From NCBI GenBank assembly GCA_002418985.1, contig DIFE01000037.1, forward strand, positions 1 to 12,610: a stretch of 12,610 nt of DNA. The letters run 5' to 3'. This document shows, in pieces, positions 6,486-12,610 of this stretch (positions are counted from its first letter, which is position 1; the number at the start of each line of letters is the position of its first letter). The stretch comes from Deltaproteobacteria bacterium UBA5756 (GTDB lineage: Bacteria; Desulfobacterota; Syntrophorhabdia; Syntrophorhabdales; Syntrophorhabdaceae). Below the pieces are notes generated by a model. That model was given only the letters and a program-made list of their open reading frames with translations. It had not been told where the DNA came from and did not search any database. The position numbers and the translations under genes were made by a program.

Positions 6486-7607
6486 ATGACGTATCCCCAT
6501 GTTTTTTCGCCGATTAACGTCGGAGGCATTGAATTGAAAAACCGTATCACCATGGCGCCCCTTTACGTGGGTTACGCCTCGGAAGACGGCTCGGTATCTC
6601 CTCTTATGCTGGAACACTACCGATCGATGGCGCGCGGCGGGGCGGCCATGATCGTTGTCGAGAACACGACCATTGACCATCCGGCCGGAAACGGAGCCAG
6701 CAGGATGTTGAGGGCTGATACGGATACCAATCTCCAGACCTTGTCGGAGCTTGCCTCGGTGATCAAGAGTGAAGGTGCCGTGGCCTGTGTTCAGATAAAC
6801 CATGCGGGCCGTTTCTCCCTGGGCCAGTCTCCACTCGCCCCATCGGCCGTAGACACTTTCGGGAAGATCCCCCAGGCAATGACCCTTGATGATATTCAGA
6901 AAGTCCGGGAGAAATTCGTCCTTGCCGCCCGGAGGGTAAAGAAAGCCGGTTTTGACATGGTGGAGCTTCATGGCGGCACCGGGTATCTTCTGTCGGAATT
7001 TGTCTCTCCGCGAACCAACAAGAGAGATGATGAGTACGGGGGCACCCTCGAAAATCGAATGAGATTCCCCCTTGAGGTCCTGCGCGATGTCAAGGCCGCG
7101 GTGGGGGATTTTCCCGTAGGTTACCGTTTCCTCGCAGATGAATGGCTTGCCGACGGCCTCAATCTTGGCGAATCCACCCTGTTTGCCAGGGCCCTGTCCG
7201 ACGCCGGTATCGCCTATATTTCCGTAATGGGCGGCACCTATGAGTCCTTTATCCTGCCGGAGATCGTCGAGAGATCGAAGACGGAAGGGTATATGGCCGA
7301 CCTGGCACACGCCGTCAGGAAGAATGTGACTGTACCGGTAATAACCGCGGGGAGAATATCCTCCGGAAAGACCGCCGAGGAAATCCTGACAGGCGGCAAA
7401 GCCGACCTCCTGGGCCTGGCAAGGGTCCTCTTTGCGGATCTTGAGTGGCCTAACAAACTGATGCAAGGCCGAGAAGAGGAGATCATCCATTGCAATCCAT
7501 CCTGTAACGATGCCTGCATGCGTCTCGTCATGAAGGGAAAGCCCGCTCTCTGCATGCAATGGTCCCCGGAGAAAATAAAAAGACATAAAGACGCCCTGAG
7601 CGTTTGA
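6486..7607 (+). CDS. FMN/Fe-S NADH:flavin oxidoreductase (OYE/enoate reductase family)
   Basis: A 373-residue cytoplasmic flavoenzyme with an Old Yellow Enzyme TIM barrel. Landmarks: NRITMAP (19-25), QINHAGR (103-109, FMN contacts), VELHGGTGYLLSEFVSPRTN (159-178), RDDEYGGTLENR (180-191), and the phosphate-binding segments ITAGRIS (286-292) and LGLARVLFADLEWP (309-322). Four cysteines (336, 340, 344, 356) resemble the 4Fe-4S site of 2,4-dienoyl-CoA reductases but with C-x3-C-x3-C-x11-C rather than C-x2-C-x3-C-x11-C. The protein stops shortly after them, so it lacks the FAD/NAD(P)H-binding half of full-length enoate reductases (about 650 residues) and must receive electrons another way. His162 is followed at +3 by Thr165 instead of the usual His or Asn. 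AAAGGAGG lies eight bases before the ATG. By family it would reduce an activated C=C bond; the substrate is unknown. Confidence 0.9.
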   Translation: MTYPHVFSPINVGGIELKNRITMAPLYVGYASEDGSVSPLMLEHYRSMARGGAAMIVVENTTIDHPAGNGASRMLRADTDTNLQTLSELASVIKSEGAVACVQINHAGRFSLGQSPLAPSAVDTFGKIPQAMTLDDIQKVREKFVLAARRVKKAGFDMVELHGGTGYLLSEFVSPRTNKRDDEYGGTLENRMRFPLEVLRDVKAAVGDFPVGYRFLADEWLADGLNLGESTLFARALSDAGIAYISVMGGTYESFILPEIVERSKTEGYMADLAHAVRKNVTVPVITAGRISSGKTAEEILTGGKADLLGLARVLFADLEWPNKLMQGREEEIIHCNPSCNDACMRLVMKGKPALCMQWSPEKIKRHKDALSV

Positions 7608-7634
7608 ATAGCTTGAGCGCCTGAGGGCCGATTC

Positions 7635-7693
7635 CGTCATCCCAGCCCTCCTCTTATCGTCATCTCGGCCCCTCTCCTCATTACATTCCGGCC
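7635..7693 (+). repeat. Degenerate tandem copies of the CGTCAT repeat
   Basis: Three eroded units recur at about 23-base spacing: CGTCATCCC from 7635, CGTCATCTCGGCC from 7658, and TTACATTCCGGCC from 7681. They resemble the better preserved copy at 10774-10796 and fill much of the 195-base gap between the oxidoreductase and the AsmA gene. No gene is visible in the gap. Confidence 0.5.
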
Positions 7694-7755
7694 ACCCGGA
7701 CGTTCTTCAAGCTCGTCCCGTCGATTCCATGCGGGTTGCATCGCGTGCCATCAGC

Positions 7756-7784
7756 TTGACTAATATACAAGAGATAAACATATT
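7756..7784 (+). promoter_or_regulatory. Probable sigma-70 promoter of the AsmA-family gene
   Basis: TTGACT (7756-7761, five of six consensus positions) and CATATT (7779-7784, four of six) are 17 bases apart, in a locally AT-rich stretch. Transcription would start near 7791. That leaves about 30 bases before the ATG at 7821 but only about 12 before the ATG at 7803, which supports the later start. Confidence 0.48.
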
Positions 7785-7820
7785 GCCTTTAGGCCAAAGT
7801 CGATGAAAAGAAAGGTCCCC

Positions 7821-9899
7821 ATGAAGTTGAAACTGATTCCGACACTGGTAGGTGCCGTGTTTTCGTTGCTGGTCGTGACTGTTTACGTCATCTTTGCGAG
7901 CTACGATTACAATACCCTAAAACCGGAAATCAGCAGCGCGTTCCAGAATGCCACGGGGAAAGAGCTGACCCTGGGCGGAGATGTAAGCCTGAAAATAGGG
8001 CTTACGCCTACCCTGATTGTTCGAGACGTGACTATTCAAAACGCACCCTGGGGGTCTCGGCCCGAACTGGCCATGATCAAGCGGCTCGAGATAAAGGTGA
8101 GGTTTTTCCCTCTTCTTGCCCATCGGGTCGACCTCATACGTGTAATCCTTATCGAACCCGAGCTTCTTTTGGAAACAGACGCCTCGGGCAAATCAAACCT
8201 TGCGATTGATGCCCCGGTAAAAGACCGAACGGCAGAGAAGAAGACCGATACCGGCAGGTGGGGGCTCTCCCGGATAACGTTCGAAGAGATGCGCATAGAG
8301 AAAGGCCGCGTTACCTACATAAATCATGAATCGAAAAAGAGGTACACGGCAACGGTGCCCGTTTTCACCGCGGGCTCCACGGGGCCCTTCGGGGGTCCGA
8401 TTCGGATCGAAGGCAAGGTTGCGTATAATGAGGAATCCTTTGAAATCACAGGCACCGTGGGTTCTATCGCAGCCTTTGCGGATCCCGCCCTTGCCTGGCC
8501 TGTCAGCCTTAAACTGAGTACGGGGGATGCCGTCCTGGCTCTTGACGGCAGCGTCAATGACCCGTTGGCGAGGCGAGGGTTGAGATTGTATTTCAGTTTG
8601 AAAAGCAAGGATCCGGCCGGATTGAGCCGCCTTTCGGGTTTGACCAAACTTCCACGGCTCGAGGGCCCCCTGGATATCTCCGGTCGGATAATCGACACGG
8701 GCAAAGACTCATATTCGATCTCAGATCTCAAGATCATAGAAGGCGACAACGATCTTGGCGGTTCCGTCGACCTCAACCTGGCCGGCGAGAGGCCGATGGT
8801 GAAGGCAACGCTATCGGCACGGAAACTGGACCTGCGTCCCCATATCGGCAAGGGCCCGGATGCAGTTAAGACATCGACCGGCCAGGGCAAAATCTTCTCT
8901 AGCGAACCTTTGCCTTTTGACGCCCTGGGCAAAGCCGATGCAGAGGTCACGCTCCGGGCTTCCCAGGTCCTGTTGCCTGAGATTGGGTTAAACGACGTTA
9001 ACGTGGGACTGACTCTAAAGGATGAAACACTCGACGTGAATTCTCTTAAAGCGTTCCTGGGAAAAGGTTCGGTGGATGCCCGTCTCTCCATTAAGCCGCA
9101 GGGAAAGACGGTATTGTTGACTTCGAGCGTGAAACTTCACAAGGTGGATATCGCTTACGTGGCGAATATTGGCAAGGCGGCCAGCGGTGTCGAGGGAAAT
9201 CTCGATGCGGACATCGATATCAGAGCCCGCGGCACTTCGGTCGCAGGATTGATGGGGAGTTTGACCGGCAAGGCCGTTCTTTTGATGGGCAAAGGCAGGA
9301 TGCACCAGAAGTTTATCGATCTACTCGGCAGTGACCTGCCGTCCAGCGTCTTCCGTCTCGTCAATCCCTTTGATAAAGAGAAACCATATGCCGCAATCAA
9401 TTGTTTTGTCGGCGCCTTTACGGTGAATAACGGCCTTGCCCGGGCCACCACTCTCGTGTTGAACACGCAGTACATGGTAGTAGTGGGCGACGGCACCATC
9501 AATCTTAAGACAGAAAGACTGAACCTTTCTCTCAGGCCTGTCCCCAAGGAAGGCATCGCCGCCTCCCCGATCGGTAAGCTGGGGATAAGCGCAAGCGAGC
9601 TGACGCGACCTTTCAAACTCGGCGGCACATTAGCGCGCCCTCGGCTTGCAATCGACCCCACCCGGACGGCAATCGCCCTCGGCGCTGCTGTCGGATCCAT
9701 AACACTATTCGGCCCCGCCGCCATCGCCGCAGCCCTGATAGGAAAGACATCCGATGAAGAAACGTCCTGCGCCGCAGCCATTTCCGCGGCAAAAAAAGGG
9801 GTCAGAATCGAGAAACCGCGTAGCCTCCCGGGGAAGGGGAAAAGCGGTGATATTCTTGAAGATATCGGAGGAAAGGTGAAGGAGCTGTTCGGGAGGTAA
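7821..9899 (+). CDS. AsmA-family envelope protein
   Basis: A protein of about 692 residues. An N-terminal membrane anchor (residues about 5-26) is followed by a long periplasmic part rich in beta strands. The start of the mature region is the AsmA signature: FQNATGKELTLGGDVSLKIG, then VRDVTIQNAPWG, then LEIKVRFFPLLAHRVDLIRV and IEPELLLETDASGKSNL. The C-terminal part, including LNLSLRPVPKEG, FKLGGTLARPRLAIDPTR and a hydrophobic Gly/Ala-rich stretch before ETSCAAAI, is also typical of the family. AsmA-like proteins belong to the group thought to help lipid traffic and outer-membrane homeostasis in Gram-negative bacteria. ATG 7821 is preferred because AAAGG (7811-7815) lies five bases before it; the in-frame ATG at 7803 lacks a ribosome site. 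It appears to be monocistronic, with its own promoter. Confidence 0.9.
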   Translation: MKLKLIPTLVGAVFSLLVVTVYVIFASYDYNTLKPEISSAFQNATGKELTLGGDVSLKIGLTPTLIVRDVTIQNAPWGSRPELAMIKRLEIKVRFFPLLAHRVDLIRVILIEPELLLETDASGKSNLAIDAPVKDRTAEKKTDTGRWGLSRITFEEMRIEKGRVTYINHESKKRYTATVPVFTAGSTGPFGGPIRIEGKVAYNEESFEITGTVGSIAAFADPALAWPVSLKLSTGDAVLALDGSVNDPLARRGLRLYFSLKSKDPAGLSRLSGLTKLPRLEGPLDISGRIIDTGKDSYSISDLKIIEGDNDLGGSVDLNLAGERPMVKATLSARKLDLRPHIGKGPDAVKTSTGQGKIFSSEPLPFDALGKADAEVTLRASQVLLPEIGLNDVNVGLTLKDETLDVNSLKAFLGKGSVDARLSIKPQGKTVLLTSSVKLHKVDIAYVANIGKAASGVEGNLDADIDIRARGTSVAGLMGSLTGKAVLLMGKGRMHQKFIDLLGSDLPSSVFRLVNPFDKEKPYAAINCFVGAFTVNNGLARATTLVLNTQYMVVVGDGTINLKTERLNLSLRPVPKEGIAASPIGKLGISASELTRPFKLGGTLARPRLAIDPTRTAIALGAAVGSITLFGPAAIAAALIGKTSDEETSCAAAISAAKKGVRIEKPRSLPGKGKSGDILEDIGGKVKELFGR

Positions 9900-9985
9900 A
9901 AGACTATCTCGCGCCCTCCCGCCTGTACGCGATTCAGAGCGCAGAGAGCACGGAGAAATGCGGGAAAGAAAAGACCTGAAGTATC

Positions 9986-10001
9986 CCGGGAACCAGGAGA
10001 G
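9986..10001 (+). repeat. 16-base copy of a repeat arm
   Basis: CCGGGAACCAGGAGAG is identical at 9986-10001 and 10791-10806. At the second site it is the right arm and tail of the REP-like hairpin element; here the left arm is not recognisable. It lies in the 152-base gap before the lipoprotein gene, whose ribosome site begins at about 10040. Confidence 0.55.
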
Positions 10002-10051
10002 ATACGGGACGAGAGCCGCCGTTCTCAACCCGGCGCGGGAAAGGATTTGCC

Positions 10052-10510
10052 ATGAAACGTTTTGTGACGATCTGCCTTATTTTCGTTGTGACGATCGCCA
10101 TGTTCGGCTGCAGCAAGGGCACGGAGGAAGATAAGGTCAGGAAGGTCATTACCGACGTCCAGGCAGCGGCTGAGGAAAAGGATGTCAGGAAAATCGTCAA
10201 CAACATTGCCGACACATACAACGATCCCCAGGGGTTCAACCGCGAAACCATAAGAAGGCTGCTGCTGGGATATTTCCTGGGACATCCGAAGGTAACCGTC
10301 TACATTAACTACCTGAACATATCCGTTGAAAACAGGTCGGCCCGAGCCGACTTTCAGACCATCCTGACCAGCGGAAAAAAGACCGGTTCCCCAACCGATG
10401 TAATCCCCGAATCGCTTGGCGTCTATCGCTTCGATGTATCGCTGGAGAAGGACTCGGGCGACTGGAAAGTGACCTCGGCGAGATGGGAGCGGGTGGGGGA
10501 TAATGAATAA
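10052..10510 (+). CDS. Small predicted lipoprotein, NTF2/SnoaL-like
   Basis: A 152-residue protein. Residues 1-19 are a signal peptide of lipoprotein type, ending in AMFGC with Cys20 as the lipidation site; the box is slightly non-canonical (Met-Phe-Gly rather than Leu-Ala-Gly). Ser21 at +2 suggests outer-membrane sorting. The mature part begins with helices (EEDKVRKVITDVQAAAEEKD) and continues into alternating strands (VTVYINYLNISVENRSARADF, YRFDVSLEKDSGDWKVTSARW). That order fits an NTF2/SnoaL-like cone fold, a common fold in lipoproteins of unknown role; this is inference from the pattern. The ATG has AAAGGA (10040-10045) six bases upstream. It is 152 bases after the AsmA-family gene on the same strand. 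No enzymatic residue can be named. Confidence 0.8.
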   Translation: MKRFVTICLIFVVTIAMFGCSKGTEEDKVRKVITDVQAAAEEKDVRKIVNNIADTYNDPQGFNRETIRRLLLGYFLGHPKVTVYINYLNISVENRSARADFQTILTSGKKTGSPTDVIPESLGVYRFDVSLEKDSGDWKVTSARWERVGDNE

Positions 10511-10945
10511 GAGCTAAAGGACTTGTCTCACGTTTATCCCGTAACAAAAAACGGGACCCGTTCCACCCCTTTGGGGTTCCACTGGAGGCATAGAAGAGAG
10601 GGTGGGGAGGAAGCCTTGAAAGATTGCGTCCAGATCCCCAGAAGACCGGGATCAGGCCGCATTCGCACTCCCGCTGCGCGGGAGGAAAAGACCTCAAATA
10701 TTGTAGGCTTGTATACGTGGTTCGTTTGATATCAGGGGTTTCCTTCCTTTGTTCATCCCGGCTTTTCTCTGATCGTCATCCCGGCGCAGGCCGGGAACCA
10801 GGAGAGTTATTGGACAGGAGCCATCCTGGCCCCAGCGAACAGGCCTTCTGTTTCAAAATGTATAAGAGGTGATCTTCCGATCTCGTTCCGACTGCTTTAG
10901 TATGAAATACTGTCGCTTGTTCTCTGTAGGAGCGGGTCGAAGCGC
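10511..10945. other. Gene-free stretch rich in short inverted repeats
   Basis: These 435 bases hold no convincing gene; the short open frames here lack ribosome sites and protein-like composition. Visible structure: TCCCGT (10537-10542) pairs with ACGGGA (10551-10556) across an A-rich loop. CCCC-TTT-GGGG lies at 10566-10576. CTCCCGC (10668-10674) pairs with GCGGGAG (10678-10684) across a three-base loop. The REP-like element at 10751-10806 is listed separately. None of the hairpins is followed by a T-tract, so they are not clear intrinsic terminators. Confidence 0.5.
10751..10806 (+). repeat. REP-like hairpin repeat, right copy
   Basis: TCCCGGC (10779-10785), loop GCAG, then GCCGGGA (10790-10796) make a perfect 7-bp hairpin preceded by CGTCA. 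A partial unit, GTTCATCCCGGC, starts at 10751, 23 bases before the CGTCATCCCGGC unit at 10774. The element is the inverted counterpart of bases 1-21, with 20 of 21 positions identical. The tail CCGGGAACCAGGAGAG is shared with 9986-10001. Confidence 0.65.
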
Positions 10946-11991
10946 TCAGCTTTTTGCACGCAGCCTCAGTTCCATCTCGATGAGTTCCTTTTCCCGCATA
11001 ATCTCGGCCTGCAGTTCTTCCTCCGTGGGAATGTAAGGTATGTATTTGGAGACGAAGATCTGCTTCTGGTTCTCAGGGAGGGTGAAACGGACGATAGCAT
11101 GGTTCCTCTGCGCGCACAGGATTATGCCGATAGGAGGATTCTCCCCTTCGACCATCTGTGTCCTTTCATAATAATTGACGTACATTTGCATCTGTCCGAT
11201 GTCCTGATGGCTGAGCTTGCCGATTTTCAGATCTATGAGAACGAAGCTTTTCGTAAGACGATTGTAGAATACAAGGTCAACATAGAAATGATCGCCACCG
11301 AGCGTAATTCTCTGTTGGCGCGCGACGAATGAAAAGCCCCTGCCCAACTCGAGAAGAAAATGTCGCAAGTGATCGATGAGGGCCTGTTCCATCTCACTCT
11401 CGGCAAGCTTTCGTGCTTTTCCAAACCAAGAAACTCAAGGACGTAAGGGTCTTTGACAAGGTCTTCCGGCCCCTGCAGAATCTGTCCTTTCCTCGAGAGC
11501 CGCAGAAGACCTTCTCTGTCCTTGCTCAAGGCAAGACGTTCAAACAGCAGGGAACTCATTTGCCGTTCCAGTTCCCTGGTGCTCCAGTTGCTGTTTATCG
11601 CCTCGTTCATGTAGAACTCGCGAATCTCAGCCTTGTCCACCCTCAACAGAAGGCGGTAGTGCGTCCAGGCCAATTCTTGACGCACTGCGTCGATTTTTGG
11701 AAAAGTCAAAAAGAATGAACGCATGTTCCAAAGGTTGGACTTGTCAAAACCTTTGTGGAATTCGGCGGATAGCCTTTGAGAGAGTCCGGCTATCAGGTGT
11801 TGCCCGTACTCTGCCCGTTCCCTGCCCTTTTGCTCTTCTTCAACGATGATCCGGCCGATATTCCAATATGCCCGCACCATGGCAAAATTCACCGCACGGT
11901 ATGCTTGGCCGCGGGCCTCAGCAAGAACATCTCTGATCCGTTGATACACACTGTCAACATTTGCTCTCACCAGTTCGCTTTTCTTTTTCAC
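10946..11991 (-). pseudogene. Frameshifted DUF1016/YhcG-type PD-(D/E)xK nuclease gene
   Basis: Two overlapping - strand frames together encode one YhcG-like protein. The N-terminal frame (from GTG 11991, with AGAGGT about five bases upstream) carries the DUF1016 N-terminal domain, including NFAMVRAYWNIGRIIVEEEQ, LSQRLSAEFHKGF and the linker DPYVLEFLGLEKHESL. Around 11401-11408 the homology moves to another frame, which begins AESEMEQALIDHL and contains the nuclease core FYVDLVFYNRL and FVLIDLKIGKL (Asp, then Asp-x-Lys), followed by HQDIGQMQMYVNYYE. One extra base near 11405 would join them into about 345 residues, the usual size. The N-terminal frame otherwise reads on to a stop at 11233 in non-homologous sequence. 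The family's role is unsettled; its members are often found near restriction-modification genes. A sequencing error could also explain the shift. Confidence 0.85.
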
Positions 11992-12279
11992 GACTACCTC
12001 TCAGGAATGGAATCTGCCAGGCCATTTGCAGGAGTGGCTGCTTCTATATTACTTTCCAGCGCGAGAAAACTTATCTCATGTTGTCCCTGCCTAATGATTG
12101 AGACCGTTTCAGGCTTCATGTCTCACGTCCGAGGGCCGGATTCACGGAGAGTGTATTTTTATCTTGAGAGCAGCAGTTGGTCGACAGATGGGTCTCTGCA
12201 TTTAGTCTATCTTCGGGTGTTCTGTTTTTTGGTGTTCGAAAGTAATAGCCCTGTGAATGATGGGGACGGGGAGAACAAT
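11992..12279. other. Divergent intergenic region without a visible gene
   Basis: These 288 bases separate the broken nuclease gene from the helix-turn-helix gene. I see no open frame with a ribosome site and no remains of a RelE/HigB-type toxin, which would often accompany a HigA-like antitoxin. TAATAT on the - strand (12051-12046) could be a -10 element, but no matching -35 was found. Confidence 0.35.
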
Positions 12280-12610
12280 ATGGTGACAATAACCATGGCG
12301 CTTACGAGGGCATTCAGAGAGACGGTGATAAAGCGTGCAGCCGGGGATAATGATTATCGCAGAGGATTGCTGGCCGAGGCTGTGAATGAGATCCTGGACG
12401 GTAATCTTGACGCCGGCAAGGCGATGTTGCGCGATTACATCAATGCAACGATTACTTTTCCCGAACTGGCCCGCAGACTCAATAAATCAAGCAAGAGCAT
12501 ACATCGTATGCTGGGCCCCGGGGGCAATCCGCGGATGGACAGTCTCATCGGGGTCCTGAGGATACTGCAGGAACATGAAAGGGTCAGACTGCAGACAACA
12601 TGCCTAACCG
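12280..12610 (+). CDS. HigA-like helix-turn-helix regulator, 3' end outside window
   Basis: The frame stays open from ATG 12280 to the window edge, giving 110 residues without a stop. GGGGAG (12268-12273) lies six bases before the ATG. A second in-frame ATG at 12295 begins MALTRAFRETV, which resembles how I recall related proteins starting, so that start is also possible. The sequence fits the small antitoxin-like transcription regulators related to HigA (COG3636 type): a helical start ending in RRGLLAEAVNEILDG, then AMLRDYINATITFPELARRL and the helix-turn-helix core NKSSKSIHRMLGPGGNPRMD. Such proteins usually pair with a RelE/ParE-like toxin and repress their own operon; no toxin gene is visible upstream, so this is an orphan or the partner lies to the right. 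Confidence 0.8.
   Translation, partial: MVTITMALTRAFRETVIKRAAGDNDYRRGLLAEAVNEILDGNLDAGKAMLRDYINATITFPELARRLNKSSKSIHRMLGPGGNPRMDSLIGVLRILQEHERVRLQTTCLT

Noticed and set aside
6306..7640. 444-residue open frame on the - strand opposite the flavin oxidoreductase gene
   Set aside because: The opposite + strand frame has clear OYE motifs and a strong ribosome site. The - strand translation matches no family I know and would overlap both the divergent promoter region and the whole enzyme gene.
8324..9091. 255-residue open frame on the - strand inside the AsmA gene
   Set aside because: Its Ser/Arg/Pro-rich composition is typical of an antisense shadow, and the + strand frame is a recognisable AsmA protein throughout.
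10523..10872. Small open frames of 68 and 82 residues after the lipoprotein gene
   Set aside because: They have no ribosome sites, run through hairpins and the REP-like repeat, and look like translated non-coding sequence.
10930..10947. Hairpin GAGCG / CGCTC at the 3' end of the broken nuclease gene as a terminator
   Set aside because: The stem is only five base pairs and no T-tract follows on the - strand.
1..12610. CRISPR array, tRNA, rRNA or insertion sequence
   Set aside because: No regular repeat-spacer array, cloverleaf-like sequence, rRNA segment or transposase motif was recognised on either strand. The 23-25-base repeats are too few and too degenerate for a CRISPR.

Overview
The window looks like chromosomal DNA of a Gram-negative, probably anaerobic bacterium, most likely a deltaproteobacterium (Desulfobacterota). 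This is an inference from an AsmA-family envelope protein, a Tat-exported protein, a lipoprotein, a 2,4-dienoyl-CoA-reductase-like flavoenzyme with a four-cysteine cluster, an orphan DraG-like glycohydrolase, and intergenic repeats of the CGTCATYCCGG type. The genus cannot be fixed by eye. G+C is moderately above half, and no mobile element, rRNA or tRNA was seen.

Layout. On the + strand, 188-3852 holds an alpha/beta hydrolase with a cysteine where the nucleophile serine is expected, then an ADP-ribosylglycohydrolase. These are followed by a compact four-gene unit with its own near-consensus promoter: an MntA-type nucleotidyltransferase antitoxin, a HEPN (HepT) toxin, a SemiSWEET transporter and an AlkD-like DNA glycosylase. 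This unit converges with a three-gene - strand cluster (6309 down to 3841): a Tat-exported ATC-hydrolase-family protein, an exported ankyrin-repeat protein ending in a Kunitz/BPTI domain, and a small acidic protein of unknown function. Divergent from that cluster is a stand-alone FMN/Fe-S oxidoreductase (6486-7607). Then come a large AsmA-family protein (7821-9899), a small lipoprotein (10052-10510), a repeat-rich intergenic stretch, a DUF1016/YhcG-type PD-(D/E)xK nuclease gene on the - strand broken by a one-base frameshift (10946-11991), and the 5' part of a HigA-like helix-turn-helix regulator running off the right end (from 12280).

How the genes fit together. The + strand unit at 2205-3852 looks like one mRNA in which a toxin-antitoxin pair is tightly coupled to a sugar transporter homologue and a DNA repair enzyme. 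The - strand cluster looks like an envelope or secreted unit. Its most striking member carries a domain typical of animal protease inhibitors, with the cysteine spacing and Lys-Ala reactive-site residues of BPTI.

Repeats. Imperfect REP-like elements built on a CGTCATYCC core lie at 1-46, 7635-7693 and 10751-10806. Within each cluster the cores are spaced 23-25 bases apart.
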